Source: Verrucomicrobiaceae bacterium (GTDB taxonomy: Bacteria; Verrucomicrobiota; Verrucomicrobiia; Verrucomicrobiales; Verrucomicrobiaceae). From it: a stretch of DNA of 64,000 nt. The stretch's first letter is position 1. The number at the start of each line of letters is the position of its first letter. Shown in pieces: positions 38,869-46,703 of this stretch. Both the position numbers and the translations under genes were made by a program. The stretch spans positions 1 to 64,000 of the forward strand of contig JAIXZA010000079.1 of the NCBI GenBank assembly GCA_027489965.1. The letters are read 5' to 3'. The notes under the pieces are model-generated. The model saw only the letters and a list, made by a program, of their open reading frames with translations. It did not search any database and was not told where the DNA came from.

Positions 38869-40337
38869 AGATCACCCTCCGCCGCCATGAGGTGACGCTG
38901 CTACCCGAGAGCGCACGCGTCATCATTCGTCCCTTCATCCCTGCCGATCTGCACCGCATCACCACCATCATCGGTCGTGCCCTGGCGCTGACCGAAGAGG
39001 AAGTTGTCTCTCATCTTAACATCGTTTGCCGAGATTTCGACTCCCGCCACTTGGATGTCGAGCTATTGGTGCAATCCCACTACGAAAAGGTGCGTCACCA
39101 CGTCTTCACGAATCGCACACTCTCTCGGGAGCGGCAGCTGCTCATTGGTGCGCTTTTTTCGGGTGAGTATGCGCTGGAGTCCGCAGCTTTGTTTAACCCA
39201 TCCATCGTGCCTCACCCTGATCAAACGACTGCGCCAGCAGGAGGACTGCGCTTTGTCATGAGCCTGCGTGCCACGGGTGAAGGCCACATCTCGTCCATCG
39301 AATTTCGCGCAGGAACGATCAGCGCCAGCGGAGCTATCACACTGGACCCAGTCTCCCGCTATGTCACCGTTCCTGACGTGGTGACGAACCCTGGCTACCG
39401 AAAGCGGCGCTTTATGATCAAACTCCATGAGATGAATCTGGACGATGACTACGCCGCTGCCGTGATGGCCCCCTTGGCAGACAGCTTCACCCGCAGTGAG
39501 CTTTACAAGAGCTTGGCAACCATCAAGCAAGAGAACCTGCTTTCTCCACGCAACCTGAGCCGCACGCTGGAGATTATCCAATGGCTGGCCGACTCAAACT
39601 ATGAGCTGCGCTTTAATCCAAAGCTCGCGATGAGTGAGCGCATCATCTTTCCTGTTTCGCTCAATGAAAGCAATGGCATCGAGGATGCGCGCTTTGTGCG
39701 TTTCGTGGATGATGATCTATCCGTGATGTATTACGCCACCTACACTGCCTACAACGGGCGCGCTATTTTGCCGCAACTAATCGAGACAGAGAATTTCCTG
39801 GACTTTCGCGTGCTCACTCTGAATGGCAGTGCCGTGCAGAATAAAGGCATGGCTCTGTTCCCCCGCCGCATTGCTGGGCGCTATGCCATGCTCTCGCGTC
39901 AGGATGATGAGAACCTATTCCTCATGTATTCCGACAATCCACATCACTGGAGTGACCCACAAATGATCCTGCGGCCTTGTGAAATGTGGGAGTCCGTGAA
40001 GATTGGTAACTGTGGCTCACCTATCGAGACTGAGGCTGGATGGCTTGTCATCACGCACGGTGTCGGCCCGATGCGAAAGTATTGTATTGGAGCCGCACTG
40101 CTTGATTTGAACGATCCCTCAAAGGTTTTGGGTCGCCTGCGCGAGCCACTGCTAGCCCCAGAAGGTAATGAGCGTGAGGGCTACGTGCCTAACGTCGTCT
40201 ATAGCTGTGGCTCGCTGCTCCACGGGCGCACCTTGATCCTTCCTTATGCCATGAGCGATAAAGCCTCCGCCATCGCCAGCATCTCGCTGGACGAACTGCT
40301 GGTAGCCTTGCTGGCGAACGGTTCGGAGTGTGGGTGA
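38865..40337 (+). CDS. GH130 family beta-mannoside phosphorylase/hydrolase-like protein
   Basis: The 490-residue protein has GH130 five-blade-propeller features: SLNESNGIEDARFVRFVDDD (the G-[IV]-E-D-x-R motif), NKGMALFPRRIAGRYAMLSR, MWESVKIGNCGSPIETEAGWLVITHGVG, and GYVPNVVYSCGSLLHGRTLILPY. GH130 enzymes act on beta-mannosides, usually with phosphate. A long N-terminal part (about 200 residues) precedes the propeller, as in larger GH130 members. The ATG overlaps the GT4 stop; a start 30 nt upstream is possible but less likely. Confidence 0.85.
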   Translation: MKITLRRHEVTLLPESARVIIRPFIPADLHRITTIIGRALALTEEEVVSHLNIVCRDFDSRHLDVELLVQSHYEKVRHHVFTNRTLSRERQLLIGALFSGEYALESAALFNPSIVPHPDQTTAPAGGLRFVMSLRATGEGHISSIEFRAGTISASGAITLDPVSRYVTVPDVVTNPGYRKRRFMIKLHEMNLDDDYAAAVMAPLADSFTRSELYKSLATIKQENLLSPRNLSRTLEIIQWLADSNYELRFNPKLAMSERIIFPVSLNESNGIEDARFVRFVDDDLSVMYYATYTAYNGRAILPQLIETENFLDFRVLTLNGSAVQNKGMALFPRRIAGRYAMLSRQDDENLFLMYSDNPHHWSDPQMILRPCEMWESVKIGNCGSPIETEAGWLVITHGVGPMRKYCIGAALLDLNDPSKVLGRLREPLLAPEGNEREGYVPNVVYSCGSLLHGRTLILPYAMSDKASAIASISLDELLVALLANGSECG

Positions 40338-40435
40338 GTAAGTAACATCCTGACCGCGCACACTGAGCATAATTCACAAGCTACCAAGGCTGCGGGTGGC
40401 CGCCGCTATGGCCAGGAGACTTTGATAAAACGCGT

Positions 40436-42250
40436 TCACTCCGCACAGAGCGTGTAAATACTGAGGGAATACCCAGCCACTGAGACGACCGCCATAGCGC
40501 ATTGCCCATCGCGCGGGGCGGCTGTAGCGATCACGTCCTGCACGGAGAAGTCTCCTAGGTCCTCGCGGTATCCTGCCCAGTCACTGTTAAAGCGGCAAGC
40601 CCAGTGGCCAGCCTTTGGCACGCCGACCTCATAAGATGCCCAGTCACGTGCTGAAAAGTTAGCCACGACAAGAGTGTGGTCATTTGGCCCACCGTCTTGA
40701 TATCGGAGAAAGGCGATGACTTTGTCCTGATTGTTAACGTGATGAACCTGGATGTGCTGACCACTGAGCCCGCGTGAGATGCCATCTAAATTCAGGCGTA
40801 GCCGGATTAAATCACGGTAGAGCCGAGTGACACCAGAGAACTTGCGGACGTTCGTCCAATCAATCGGGTCGGTGTCTCGGAACCATCCATCTTCCAGCAT
40901 CGTCTGGCCCTGAAAGAGCATTGGGATACCTGGTGCGGTCATTACAAGACCTGCGCCAAGCGTTGAGCGCTTGAGTGCATACCAACCCTCAGGATCATGA
41001 ACATCAACCTCGGATGTCACACGTGCTTTGCCATTGGAGACTTCATCATGAGATTCGGTATAAATGACACGCTTAAAGACATCTCCACCATAGTTATGCA
41101 GCAATGCATCGCGCACGGTGTTCATGTCACGATTGGCATCATCTGCGGTGATCAGAGCTGCGCGGATCGGATGGACAAAACCTGCATCCCACTGTGATGC
41201 AAAGTTTGCTCCGCCCTGGCTCTCATGTGCCGAAATAGCTTCCATATTCCGCAGATCTTCTGCAATGGTGATCTTGCCCGGGAAGCGTGCAGCCACGTCC
41301 CGATTGATCCACTGTGCTAGCGTCCAGCCATCGTGAATCACATCACCTTCGTTACCTGTGACACTACGGATGTAGAGCGTCATGTCATAACGTAGGCCAT
41401 CCAATTGAAATTCTCCCAGCCACATCATGGCATTGTCATGGATGTAGTCACGTACTGCCCCGCGCCCATAGTCGGGCCTTGTTTCTCCCCAGGGGGTGTT
41501 AGAGCGCCAGTCGTTATAGAAATAGATGCCACCTTTGTCATTCTCACTCCAGCCATCAAAGCGCCAGAGATCCAGGTCAGAGGGACCGAAGTGGTTATAC
41601 ACGACATCAATGATGACCGCGATTCCTAGACTGTGGGCAGCATGAATAAAACTCTTGAAGCCATCGGGCCCGCCATAGGACGTTTCCACGGAAAAGAGAT
41701 GGGCTGGATTGTAGCCCCACGAAACGTCACCTGCGAACTCGCTGACAGGCATCACCTCCACCACATTTATGCCGATGGCTTTAAGGTAAGGGAGCCGTTT
41801 GATTGCCTCCTCAAAGGTTCCTGGCTTGTCCTTGTCTTTCCGAGCAAAGGTGCCGATATGCAGTTCATAGATCACCATTTCATTCCAGGCGGGCATTTGA
41901 ACACGTTTGGTGCCCCAATCAAAGTTGTCCTGGTAGATGACGCCATTGCCGATCGATTTTGTTACCTGGCGTGCATAGGGATCGATTCGAGAAAGCTTCT
42001 GTTTACCAGAGACAATCTCATATTTGTATTCATCTCCAGCTTTGGCCTCGCTGACTTCGGCATACCAATAGCCGTTAGACTCCGAGATAAGTGGATGCCG
42101 CATCGCATCAAAATCATTAAAACTACCGACAACTGAGACACTCTCTGCGTTGGGTGCCCAGACACGAAAGGCAACGCCACTTTTGAGGATCATGCTTCCC
42201 ATGCCTGAGGTTGCCTGGTTGGTTGATTGGACTTTGCTTGAGGTATTCAT
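40436..42250 (-). CDS. GH13 alpha-glucan-active enzyme (CBM48 plus GH13; branching-enzyme or trehalohydrolase-like)
   Basis: The 604-residue protein starts with a CBM48-like domain (VAFRVWAPNAESVSVVGSFN) and continues as a GH13 barrel. The four conserved regions are visible: DVVYNH (215-220), DGLRYDMT with nucleophile Asp289, TIAEDL with acid/base Glu331, and ESHDE with His401/Asp402. WGYNPAHLF at about 178 is shared by branching enzymes and maltooligosyltrehalose trehalohydrolases; I cannot separate them by eye. ATG 42250 lies 37 nt from the bidirectional palindrome; longer starts would read through it. Confidence 0.85.
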   Translation of the reverse strand: MNTSSKVQSTNQATSGMGSMILKSGVAFRVWAPNAESVSVVGSFNDFDAMRHPLISESNGYWYAEVSEAKAGDEYKYEIVSGKQKLSRIDPYARQVTKSIGNGVIYQDNFDWGTKRVQMPAWNEMVIYELHIGTFARKDKDKPGTFEEAIKRLPYLKAIGINVVEVMPVSEFAGDVSWGYNPAHLFSVETSYGGPDGFKSFIHAAHSLGIAVIIDVVYNHFGPSDLDLWRFDGWSENDKGGIYFYNDWRSNTPWGETRPDYGRGAVRDYIHDNAMMWLGEFQLDGLRYDMTLYIRSVTGNEGDVIHDGWTLAQWINRDVAARFPGKITIAEDLRNMEAISAHESQGGANFASQWDAGFVHPIRAALITADDANRDMNTVRDALLHNYGGDVFKRVIYTESHDEVSNGKARVTSEVDVHDPEGWYALKRSTLGAGLVMTAPGIPMLFQGQTMLEDGWFRDTDPIDWTNVRKFSGVTRLYRDLIRLRLNLDGISRGLSGQHIQVHHVNNQDKVIAFLRYQDGGPNDHTLVVANFSARDWASYEVGVPKAGHWACRFNSDWAGYREDLGDFSVQDVIATAAPRDGQCAMAVVSVAGYSLSIYTLCAE

Positions 42251-42287
42251 AGTGCAGCTCATCAAAGGCTTGAGGGAGCTGTCCGCC

Positions 42288-42305
42288 ATGGGGTCATTAC
42301 CCCAT
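42288..42305. promoter_or_regulatory. Stress-site copy 15, perfect palindrome between divergent genes
   Basis: ATGGGGT-CATT-ACCCCAT lies exactly 37 nt from the GH13 start (minus strand) and 37 nt from the DUF2934 start at 42343 (plus strand). A single symmetric element therefore seems to serve both directions. Confidence 0.8.
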
Positions 42306-42342
42306 TTAAACATGTATGAATCTTCATCATAATCATTTTGCG

Positions 42343-42582
42343 ATGAATACTTCGATGATCCCTGCATTTAGCTCTCAGTCACTCCTCCCTTCAAATCTGG
42401 ATCAGGACGAGCCACAGTTTCAAAGTACAGTCGCATACACACCTTCATCCGACGACATCGCCTACCGAGCTTTTTTGAACTATCAAAATCACGGTTCAGC
42501 AGATGGCCATGATTTTCTGGATTGGATCAGAGCTGAGGCGGAGTTAATCGCGGAACACAAGTATGAATCTCCCACTCACTGA
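42343..42582 (+). CDS. DUF2934 mini-protein 2
   Basis: The 79-residue protein contains the DUF2934 core YRAFLNYQNHGSADGHDFLD followed by WIRAEAELIAEH. The N-terminal 40 residues are Ser/Pro/Gln-rich. An in-frame ATG at 42316 would extend it by nine residues (MNLHHNHFA); 42343 was chosen partly because it gives the usual 37-nt distance to the palindrome. It is divergently transcribed from the GH13 gene. Confidence 0.7.
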   Translation: MNTSMIPAFSSQSLLPSNLDQDEPQFQSTVAYTPSSDDIAYRAFLNYQNHGSADGHDFLDWIRAEAELIAEHKYESPTH

Positions 42583-42613
42583 AGTAGCCGCTGAGTTGGT
42601 TTTTCAGTGCGGT

Positions 42614-42630
42614 GGGAATTCACCCCATGG
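42614..42630 (+). promoter_or_regulatory. Stress-site copy 16
   Basis: GGGAATTCACCCCATGG ends 37 nt before the ATG at 42666. Confidence 0.65.
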
Positions 42631-42665
42631 AATAAACGAGGATGATCCATCATGATCGACTTCCT

Positions 42666-42902
42666 ATGAAACTCATCGCCCCTTCCTCGACACGCTCACC
42701 CAAAAGCTCAAAAAAACCGATCAATAATCTGCCGACGCCCGAGATGACATCAGCAGCGACTGTTTCCGCTTCCGCCGGTGATGTGGCGCTACGTGCTTAT
42801 TATACCTATCAAAATCAAGGCGCTGGCCATGGCTACGACGTTGATCACTGGCATGCAGCAGAGGCCGAATTGAATGCCGAGAATGGCCATTCAGAAGAGT
42901 AA
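42666..42902 (+). CDS. DUF2934 mini-protein 3
   Basis: The 78-residue protein has a basic, Ser/Pro-rich N-terminus (APSSTRSPKSSKKPINN) and a DUF2934 core RAYYTYQNQGAGHGYDVDHW followed by HAAEAELNAE. The acidic DGHD of its paralogues reads HGYD here, so it is the most divergent of the three. A start at 42642 is possible but would leave only 13 nt after the stress site. Confidence 0.65.
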   Translation: MKLIAPSSTRSPKSSKKPINNLPTPEMTSAATVSASAGDVALRAYYTYQNQGAGHGYDVDHWHAAEAELNAENGHSEE

Positions 42903-42920
42903 TCCACAAGTCTCATCGCT

Positions 42921-43208
42921 ATGCACAATCTCCGCCCTTGTTCGAATTGCCCCATGCCTTGCCACTTACACGATGCCTCCATGTGCGTGTGCAATTTGGT
43001 GACCCTTACAGAAGATCGCGCTCCTATCTCCTTTGGCCTGAGAGTGGGCCTCAATAACATTTATGGCGACCGCGATCTGCCACCCTGCGTCAGAGGTCCA
43101 GTTGGTGCGGCCTATTGGTCTGTCGAGTCAAATCATGAAGACTATAATGACAATCAAGGACTTGAGTTCCAACCTGGGCAACACGCCACTTTTCAGGAGG
43201 TGAATTAG
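42921..43208 (+). CDS. Cys-rich small protein of unknown family
   Basis: The 95-residue frame starts 18 bp after DUF2934 protein 3. Its N-terminal 25 residues hold six Cys in the pattern CxxCxxxCx6CxC (MHNLRPCSNCPMPCHLHD), which could bind a metal. The remainder (GLNNIYGDRDLPPCVRGPVG) has no motif I recognise. No signal peptide is seen. It may be co-transcribed with the upstream gene. It could be a real small metal-binding protein or chance; codon use looks ordinary. Confidence 0.4.
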   Translation: MHNLRPCSNCPMPCHLHDASMCVCNLVTLTEDRAPISFGLRVGLNNIYGDRDLPPCVRGPVGAAYWSVESNHEDYNDNQGLEFQPGQHATFQEVN

Positions 43209-43329
43209 TGGCAGATCAGAACGCCCGTGATGATGCGCAGACTTCGCTGAAGTTACACATCGTTTGTTGGTTGGGTGCTTCTAACGACTTTCGTTATTAG
43301 CTGTGACTCTTCGCAGCAACACAGGCGGC

Positions 43330-43640
43330 TGGCGCGCTCATGCCTTTATCTCCTGCCGGCCGCCGCCTGTGGGCAGTCTGGCGCTTCGTCTGGCGGTGAA
43401 AGACAACATCGACCTGAAAGGCCAAAAGTGATCGCTGGTGGCTCATCAAGCGGGTCGGGTGTCGCTGTCGCCACAGGAATGACTGATGTAGCATTTGGGA
43501 CGGATACAGCCGGATCGATCCGAGTTCCCGCAGCTTGCAGCGGCATCTACGGTTTAAAGACGACTTTCGGGCTGGTCCTTATCAAAGGTGTTTTTCCGAT
43601 TTCACCGAAGCATCTGGACACCATCGGGCCTATGGTTCGA
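43330..43640 (+). pseudogene. Amidase-signature (GatA-like) gene remnant
   Basis: Two amidase motifs survive in different frames. LALRLAVKDNIDLKGQK (43378-43428) holds the catalytic Lys. VIAGGSSSGSGVAVATG and DTAGSIRVPAACSGIYGLK (43429-43560) hold the Ser-Ser catalytic pair. In intact amidases about 70 residues separate these motifs, so an internal deletion with frame change has occurred. The match then continues weakly to MVRNLD and stops. The N-terminal third and the C-terminal half are gone. Confidence 0.65.
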
Positions 43641-43814
43641 AACTTGGACATCTTGTGCAAGGGCTGGATTTTAATTTCAGACCCAATGGAAACAGACTGA
43701 GAAGGATGGCAAAAGCGTAGCACTCGCGGATGCTTGCTTAAACGATCAAAAATACACCAACCAAAAAGGTGTCAGCTTACTCTCAAAAATCGTTATCCTC
43801 TCTTGAGAGCTAGA

Positions 43815-44323
43815 CTATAGCGGAGATTGCTGCCCAAGGCCAGAATAACCCCATCACCAGTCTGCAACTTATTGGTCCACGCCTTGATATCGACGCCAGT
43901 TTCCCTGACTGTTCGCTTGATGATGGCACGCGGGATGACTTGCCTTGTGCCGATGTGCTCGAAAACCTCTTTGCCTGGCCATATCAAACTCTTGTCGGTA
44001 TCGAAGTCGTGAATCGCATTAGTTGTCAGATCCTCGAATCAAAGCCTGGAAAAAACGACACTTCCAAATACTCAATCATCCGCACTTGGGTGGACGTTCG
44101 GCGCCTTGTTCCATTACGAATTGAGAAGCACAATGCTGCTGGTAAAGTGATACTCCGCATTGATTCCGGGCGTGTGGTTACTGATGACATTAGTCGCTAT
44201 GTTCCGTCAGGACTGACCGTAACCGATCTGAGGTCGAATTCTGTCACTGAACTGGATGGCTCTAAGATGAAGCATGACGTGAAGTTTACTGATACCGAGT
44301 TCACGTTAACAGGTCTCAAGTAG
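43815..44323 (+). pseudogene. Outer-membrane lipoprotein-sorting (LolA-like) protein, 5'-truncated
   Basis: The open frame from about 43815 to TAG at 44323 encodes a late part of a LolA-like domain: PCADVLENLFAWPYQTLVGI, then SCQILESKPGK, TWVDVRRLVPLRIEKHN and TELDGSKMKHDVKFTDTEFT. This resembles the TP_0789-type outer-membrane lipoprotein-sorting proteins of this group of bacteria. There is no usable start codon and no signal peptide; a stop (TAG) lies just upstream. The preceding 120 bp show no coding signal. A TTG at 43940 is the only listed start and is unlikely. Confidence 0.55.
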
Positions 44324-44345
44324 TTAGGCGCAGGCTGTCCGACTA

Positions 44346-44361
44346 GGGTTACACCCCATGG
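44346..44361 (+). promoter_or_regulatory. Stress-site copy 17
   Basis: GGGTTACACCCCATGG, spacer 3 nt. It ends 35 nt before the csbD start and heads a five-gene operon. Confidence 0.75.
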
Positions 44362-44394
44362 CGGCTTTTCAGTCCATGGGCAAAGTGACTGCCT

Positions 44395-44598
44395 ATGACA
44401 ACACTCGAAATCAAAGGTGACTGGAATATCATCAAAGGTAACCTCAAACAAAAGTGGGCCAAGCTCACTGACGATGATCTCCAACTCATCGAAGGCCAGC
44501 AAGATGAGCTGTTTGGGCGCATCCAGAAGCGGACTGGAGAAAGTCGTGAAGCCGTTGAAGCAGCGGTCAATGAGTGCCGTGCTGCCTTGAGCCAATGA
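44395..44598 (+). CDS. csbD: CsbD-family general stress protein
   Basis: The 67-residue protein shows the CsbD pattern: EIKGDWNIIKGNLKQKWAKL, then DDDLQLIEGQQDELFGRIQK. CsbD in Bacillus subtilis belongs to the sigma-B regulon, and the family is widely stress-induced, with no known activity. It is the first gene behind stress site 17, followed 28 bp later by the DUF6600 protein gene. Confidence 0.9.
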   Translation: MTTLEIKGDWNIIKGNLKQKWAKLTDDDLQLIEGQQDELFGRIQKRTGESREAVEAAVNECRAALSQ

Positions 44599-44626
44599 AC
44601 AATCCCATGAGTCGTGGTTAGCGATC

Positions 44627-46264
44627 ATGCGAATCAAATTTACATACTTTATGAAACTCCTTTTTATCATTTTTACCACGGCCATTTTTATGAGTGTCGG
44701 TGCCACCTGTGGGCACGCTCGTGAAGCTGTGTCAGTGGATTTTTTTTATGATAATCTTCAACCGCACGGTGACTGGCGTGAGGTCGGCGGTTACGGTTAC
44801 TGCTGGCAGCCGCACGACACCGGTTCGGACTGGCGTCCTTACAGTGATGGCCGCTGGGTTTACACGGACGCAGGTTGGACTTGGGACTCTAACGAACCTT
44901 TTGGTTGGGCTGTTTATCACTACGGACGTTGGGTTGATGTCAGCCAGGTCGGTTGGGTGTGGGTGCCCGGCACGGAATGGGGGCCGGGTTGGGTTTCTTG
45001 GCGGCGCAGTCCGCAGTATGTTGGTTGGGCACCTTTGCCACCTGAGGCTCGGCTCCTTCAAGCGATTGGACTGAGCACATGGGTGGATGATTATTATGAC
45101 ATCGGACCTAGCCATTATCGCTTTGTTGAGAATCGAAACTTTGGTGCTCGTCGTCTAAATTCTGTCTTCATCGACCAGAGCAGGAATGTTTCGATCATTC
45201 ATCAAACAACGAATATCACCAACATCAGCTATTTCAACAACGTGGTCTATAACGGAGGGCCTGTTTATGACCAGCAGTTGCGCCAAAGTAATGAACCCAT
45301 CCAGCGCTTCAGGCTTGATCGCCGACAAGATCACGGAGGCGAATTGCAAAAGCAGTCCCCCGAGTTTTTAAGGTCTCGCATTGAAGGTGACTCGATGAGC
45401 GTGCTGGCTCTGCCATTCACTGGTCGATCCGCATCATCTCCCAAAAAGCTTCGCGATAAAGTGGAGCGTGTCGAAGTGAATCACGGCTGGAAAAATGCAG
45501 GCACGCAGGATGAGATCGCGGCCATGCGTGCTGGAATGAAAAGCAAAGATAAGGTTCCGGATAAGCTGCCACCTGTGAACACTTTTAGAAAAGTCACCGA
45601 CAATGCCTCTGTCGCTGAAGAACGCTTCACGGAAGACCGTCCTGTGATGCCGGCTGATCGTCAGCCGAAGTCCAAGGGGAAGGGATCGGAGAAAACAACC
45701 ACTCCAGTGCTGCCACCTGTGGCCGCTGAAAAGCCGATCCGCCAGGATGACCGTCCACCCGCCGACACCCGAAAAGATAAGGGAACTCAGAAGCCAATGC
45801 GTCCGGACCTGCCACCTGGTTTTCCAGAGCGTCAGATTCGTCCAGAAGATCGTCCCCCGACGAGCGTCCCAAAAGGCAAGGATACTGAAAAGCCAAGCCG
45901 CCCAATCATTCCACAATCAAAACCAGACATGCCGAATCGTGGCGGCAGAAATAAGGTAGAGGCACCGCAATTGCCACGCAGTGAAATTCGGCCACCCGTT
46001 GCAGTCGAGCCAAAGGTTCGTGAACGAGAGAAGATGCCACAAATACCACCTCCGATCCCACGCCCCGCGCCTGAAAAGCCAAAGGCGATAATACCAAAAA
46101 TAGCGCCACCCAAGCCCGTTCCCCTTCCGAGACTTCCTCAGGTGATCAAACCTGCCCCACGCGTTCCGAAACCGTCGGCCCCAGATGTCCCCAAACCTAA
46201 AAAGAGCCAAGGCAAGACCAAGCCTAGCGGCGGACAAAACCCGCAAAGTAAATCCAAGCCATGA
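44627..46264 (+). CDS. DUF6600-type exported protein with proline-rich tail
   Basis: The 545-residue protein has a signal peptide (MKLLFIIFTTAIFMSVGATC) and a Trp/Gly/Tyr-rich domain (about 40-150) with repeated GRWVYTDAGWTWDS and YGRWVDVSQVGWVWVPGTEW units typical of DUF6600. From about residue 300 it is Pro/Lys/Arg-rich with RPEDRPP-type repeats, probably extended and cell-surface or periplasmic. The second ATG at 44651 is an alternative start that gives a shorter signal peptide. The role is unknown. The stop overlaps the dodecin start as ATGA. Confidence 0.75.
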   Translation: MRIKFTYFMKLLFIIFTTAIFMSVGATCGHAREAVSVDFFYDNLQPHGDWREVGGYGYCWQPHDTGSDWRPYSDGRWVYTDAGWTWDSNEPFGWAVYHYGRWVDVSQVGWVWVPGTEWGPGWVSWRRSPQYVGWAPLPPEARLLQAIGLSTWVDDYYDIGPSHYRFVENRNFGARRLNSVFIDQSRNVSIIHQTTNITNISYFNNVVYNGGPVYDQQLRQSNEPIQRFRLDRRQDHGGELQKQSPEFLRSRIEGDSMSVLALPFTGRSASSPKKLRDKVERVEVNHGWKNAGTQDEIAAMRAGMKSKDKVPDKLPPVNTFRKVTDNASVAEERFTEDRPVMPADRQPKSKGKGSEKTTTPVLPPVAAEKPIRQDDRPPADTRKDKGTQKPMRPDLPPGFPERQIRPEDRPPTSVPKGKDTEKPSRPIIPQSKPDMPNRGGRNKVEAPQLPRSEIRPPVAVEPKVREREKMPQIPPPIPRPAPEKPKAIIPKIAPPKPVPLPRLPQVIKPAPRVPKPSAPDVPKPKKSQGKTKPSGGQNPQSKSKP

Positions 46265-46500
46265 ATGATATGCCCACCATCACTAACATCAAAGACCAAG
46301 TCTATAAACTCATCGAGCTCACCGGCGCCTCCAAAACATCAATGGAGGACGCTGTCCCAAAAGCCATTAAACGTGCAGACAAGACGGTTAAGAATTTGAA
46401 GTGGTTTCAAGTCATCGAGACTCGCGGCAGCATTGACCAAGGAAAGGTCGATCGTTGGCAGGTGACACTGAAAGTTGGCTTCAACGTGGAGGATTCATGA
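46261..46500 (+). CDS. Dodecin, flavin-binding protein
   Basis: The 79-residue protein matches dodecin: YKLIELTGASKTSMEDAVPK, AIKRADKTVKNLKWFQVIET, then RGSI and WQVTLKVGF. The Trp in LKWFQV stacks on flavin in known dodecins, which form dodecameric shells that store flavin and limit photo-oxidative damage. It starts within the stop of the upstream gene (ATGA) and its own stop overlaps the next start the same way, so translation is coupled through three genes. Confidence 0.88.
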   Translation: MNDMPTITNIKDQVYKLIELTGASKTSMEDAVPKAIKRADKTVKNLKWFQVIETRGSIDQGKVDRWQVTLKVGFNVEDS

Positions 46501-46676
46501 TTCCCATCCAACACAAACTTTCCGATCCGCAGAGCACGGATGACATCAATCAACTCGTGCTTGAAGCCTCGGCCATCTTTAATCTGATCGATATCATCGC
46601 CGACTTCGCTATCTGGGAGAAAGTACTCAACAGTGCTGAATTTCGAGTCACGCCAGTGCTCGTCTCGGATGCATGA
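46497..46676 (+). CDS. 59-residue protein with LEAS...AIWE module
   Basis: The small protein starts at an ATG overlapping the dodecin stop. Its core, VLEASAIFNLIDIIADFAIW, aligns with residues 11-31 of the DUF2383 protein at 35914 (MLEASELITKDAIITDIAIW). The rest (EKVLNSAEFRVTPVLVSDA) is unique. I recognise no family. Tight coupling in a stress operon and the match to another locus argue that it is a real gene. Confidence 0.55.
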   Translation: MIPIQHKLSDPQSTDDINQLVLEASAIFNLIDIIADFAIWEKVLNSAEFRVTPVLVSDA

Positions 46677-46703
46677 TTAACCTAACCAAAGAAGTACAAC
46701 TCC

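Noticed and set aside
42940..42958. TTCGAATTGCCCCATGCC as another stress site
   Set aside because: It lies inside a likely gene, lacks the core ACCCCAT and has no start codon at the expected distance.
45434..46246. Minus-strand ORFs under the proline-rich tail of the DUF6600 protein
   Set aside because: The low-complexity Pro/Lys/Arg coding sequence opens opposite frames artificially.
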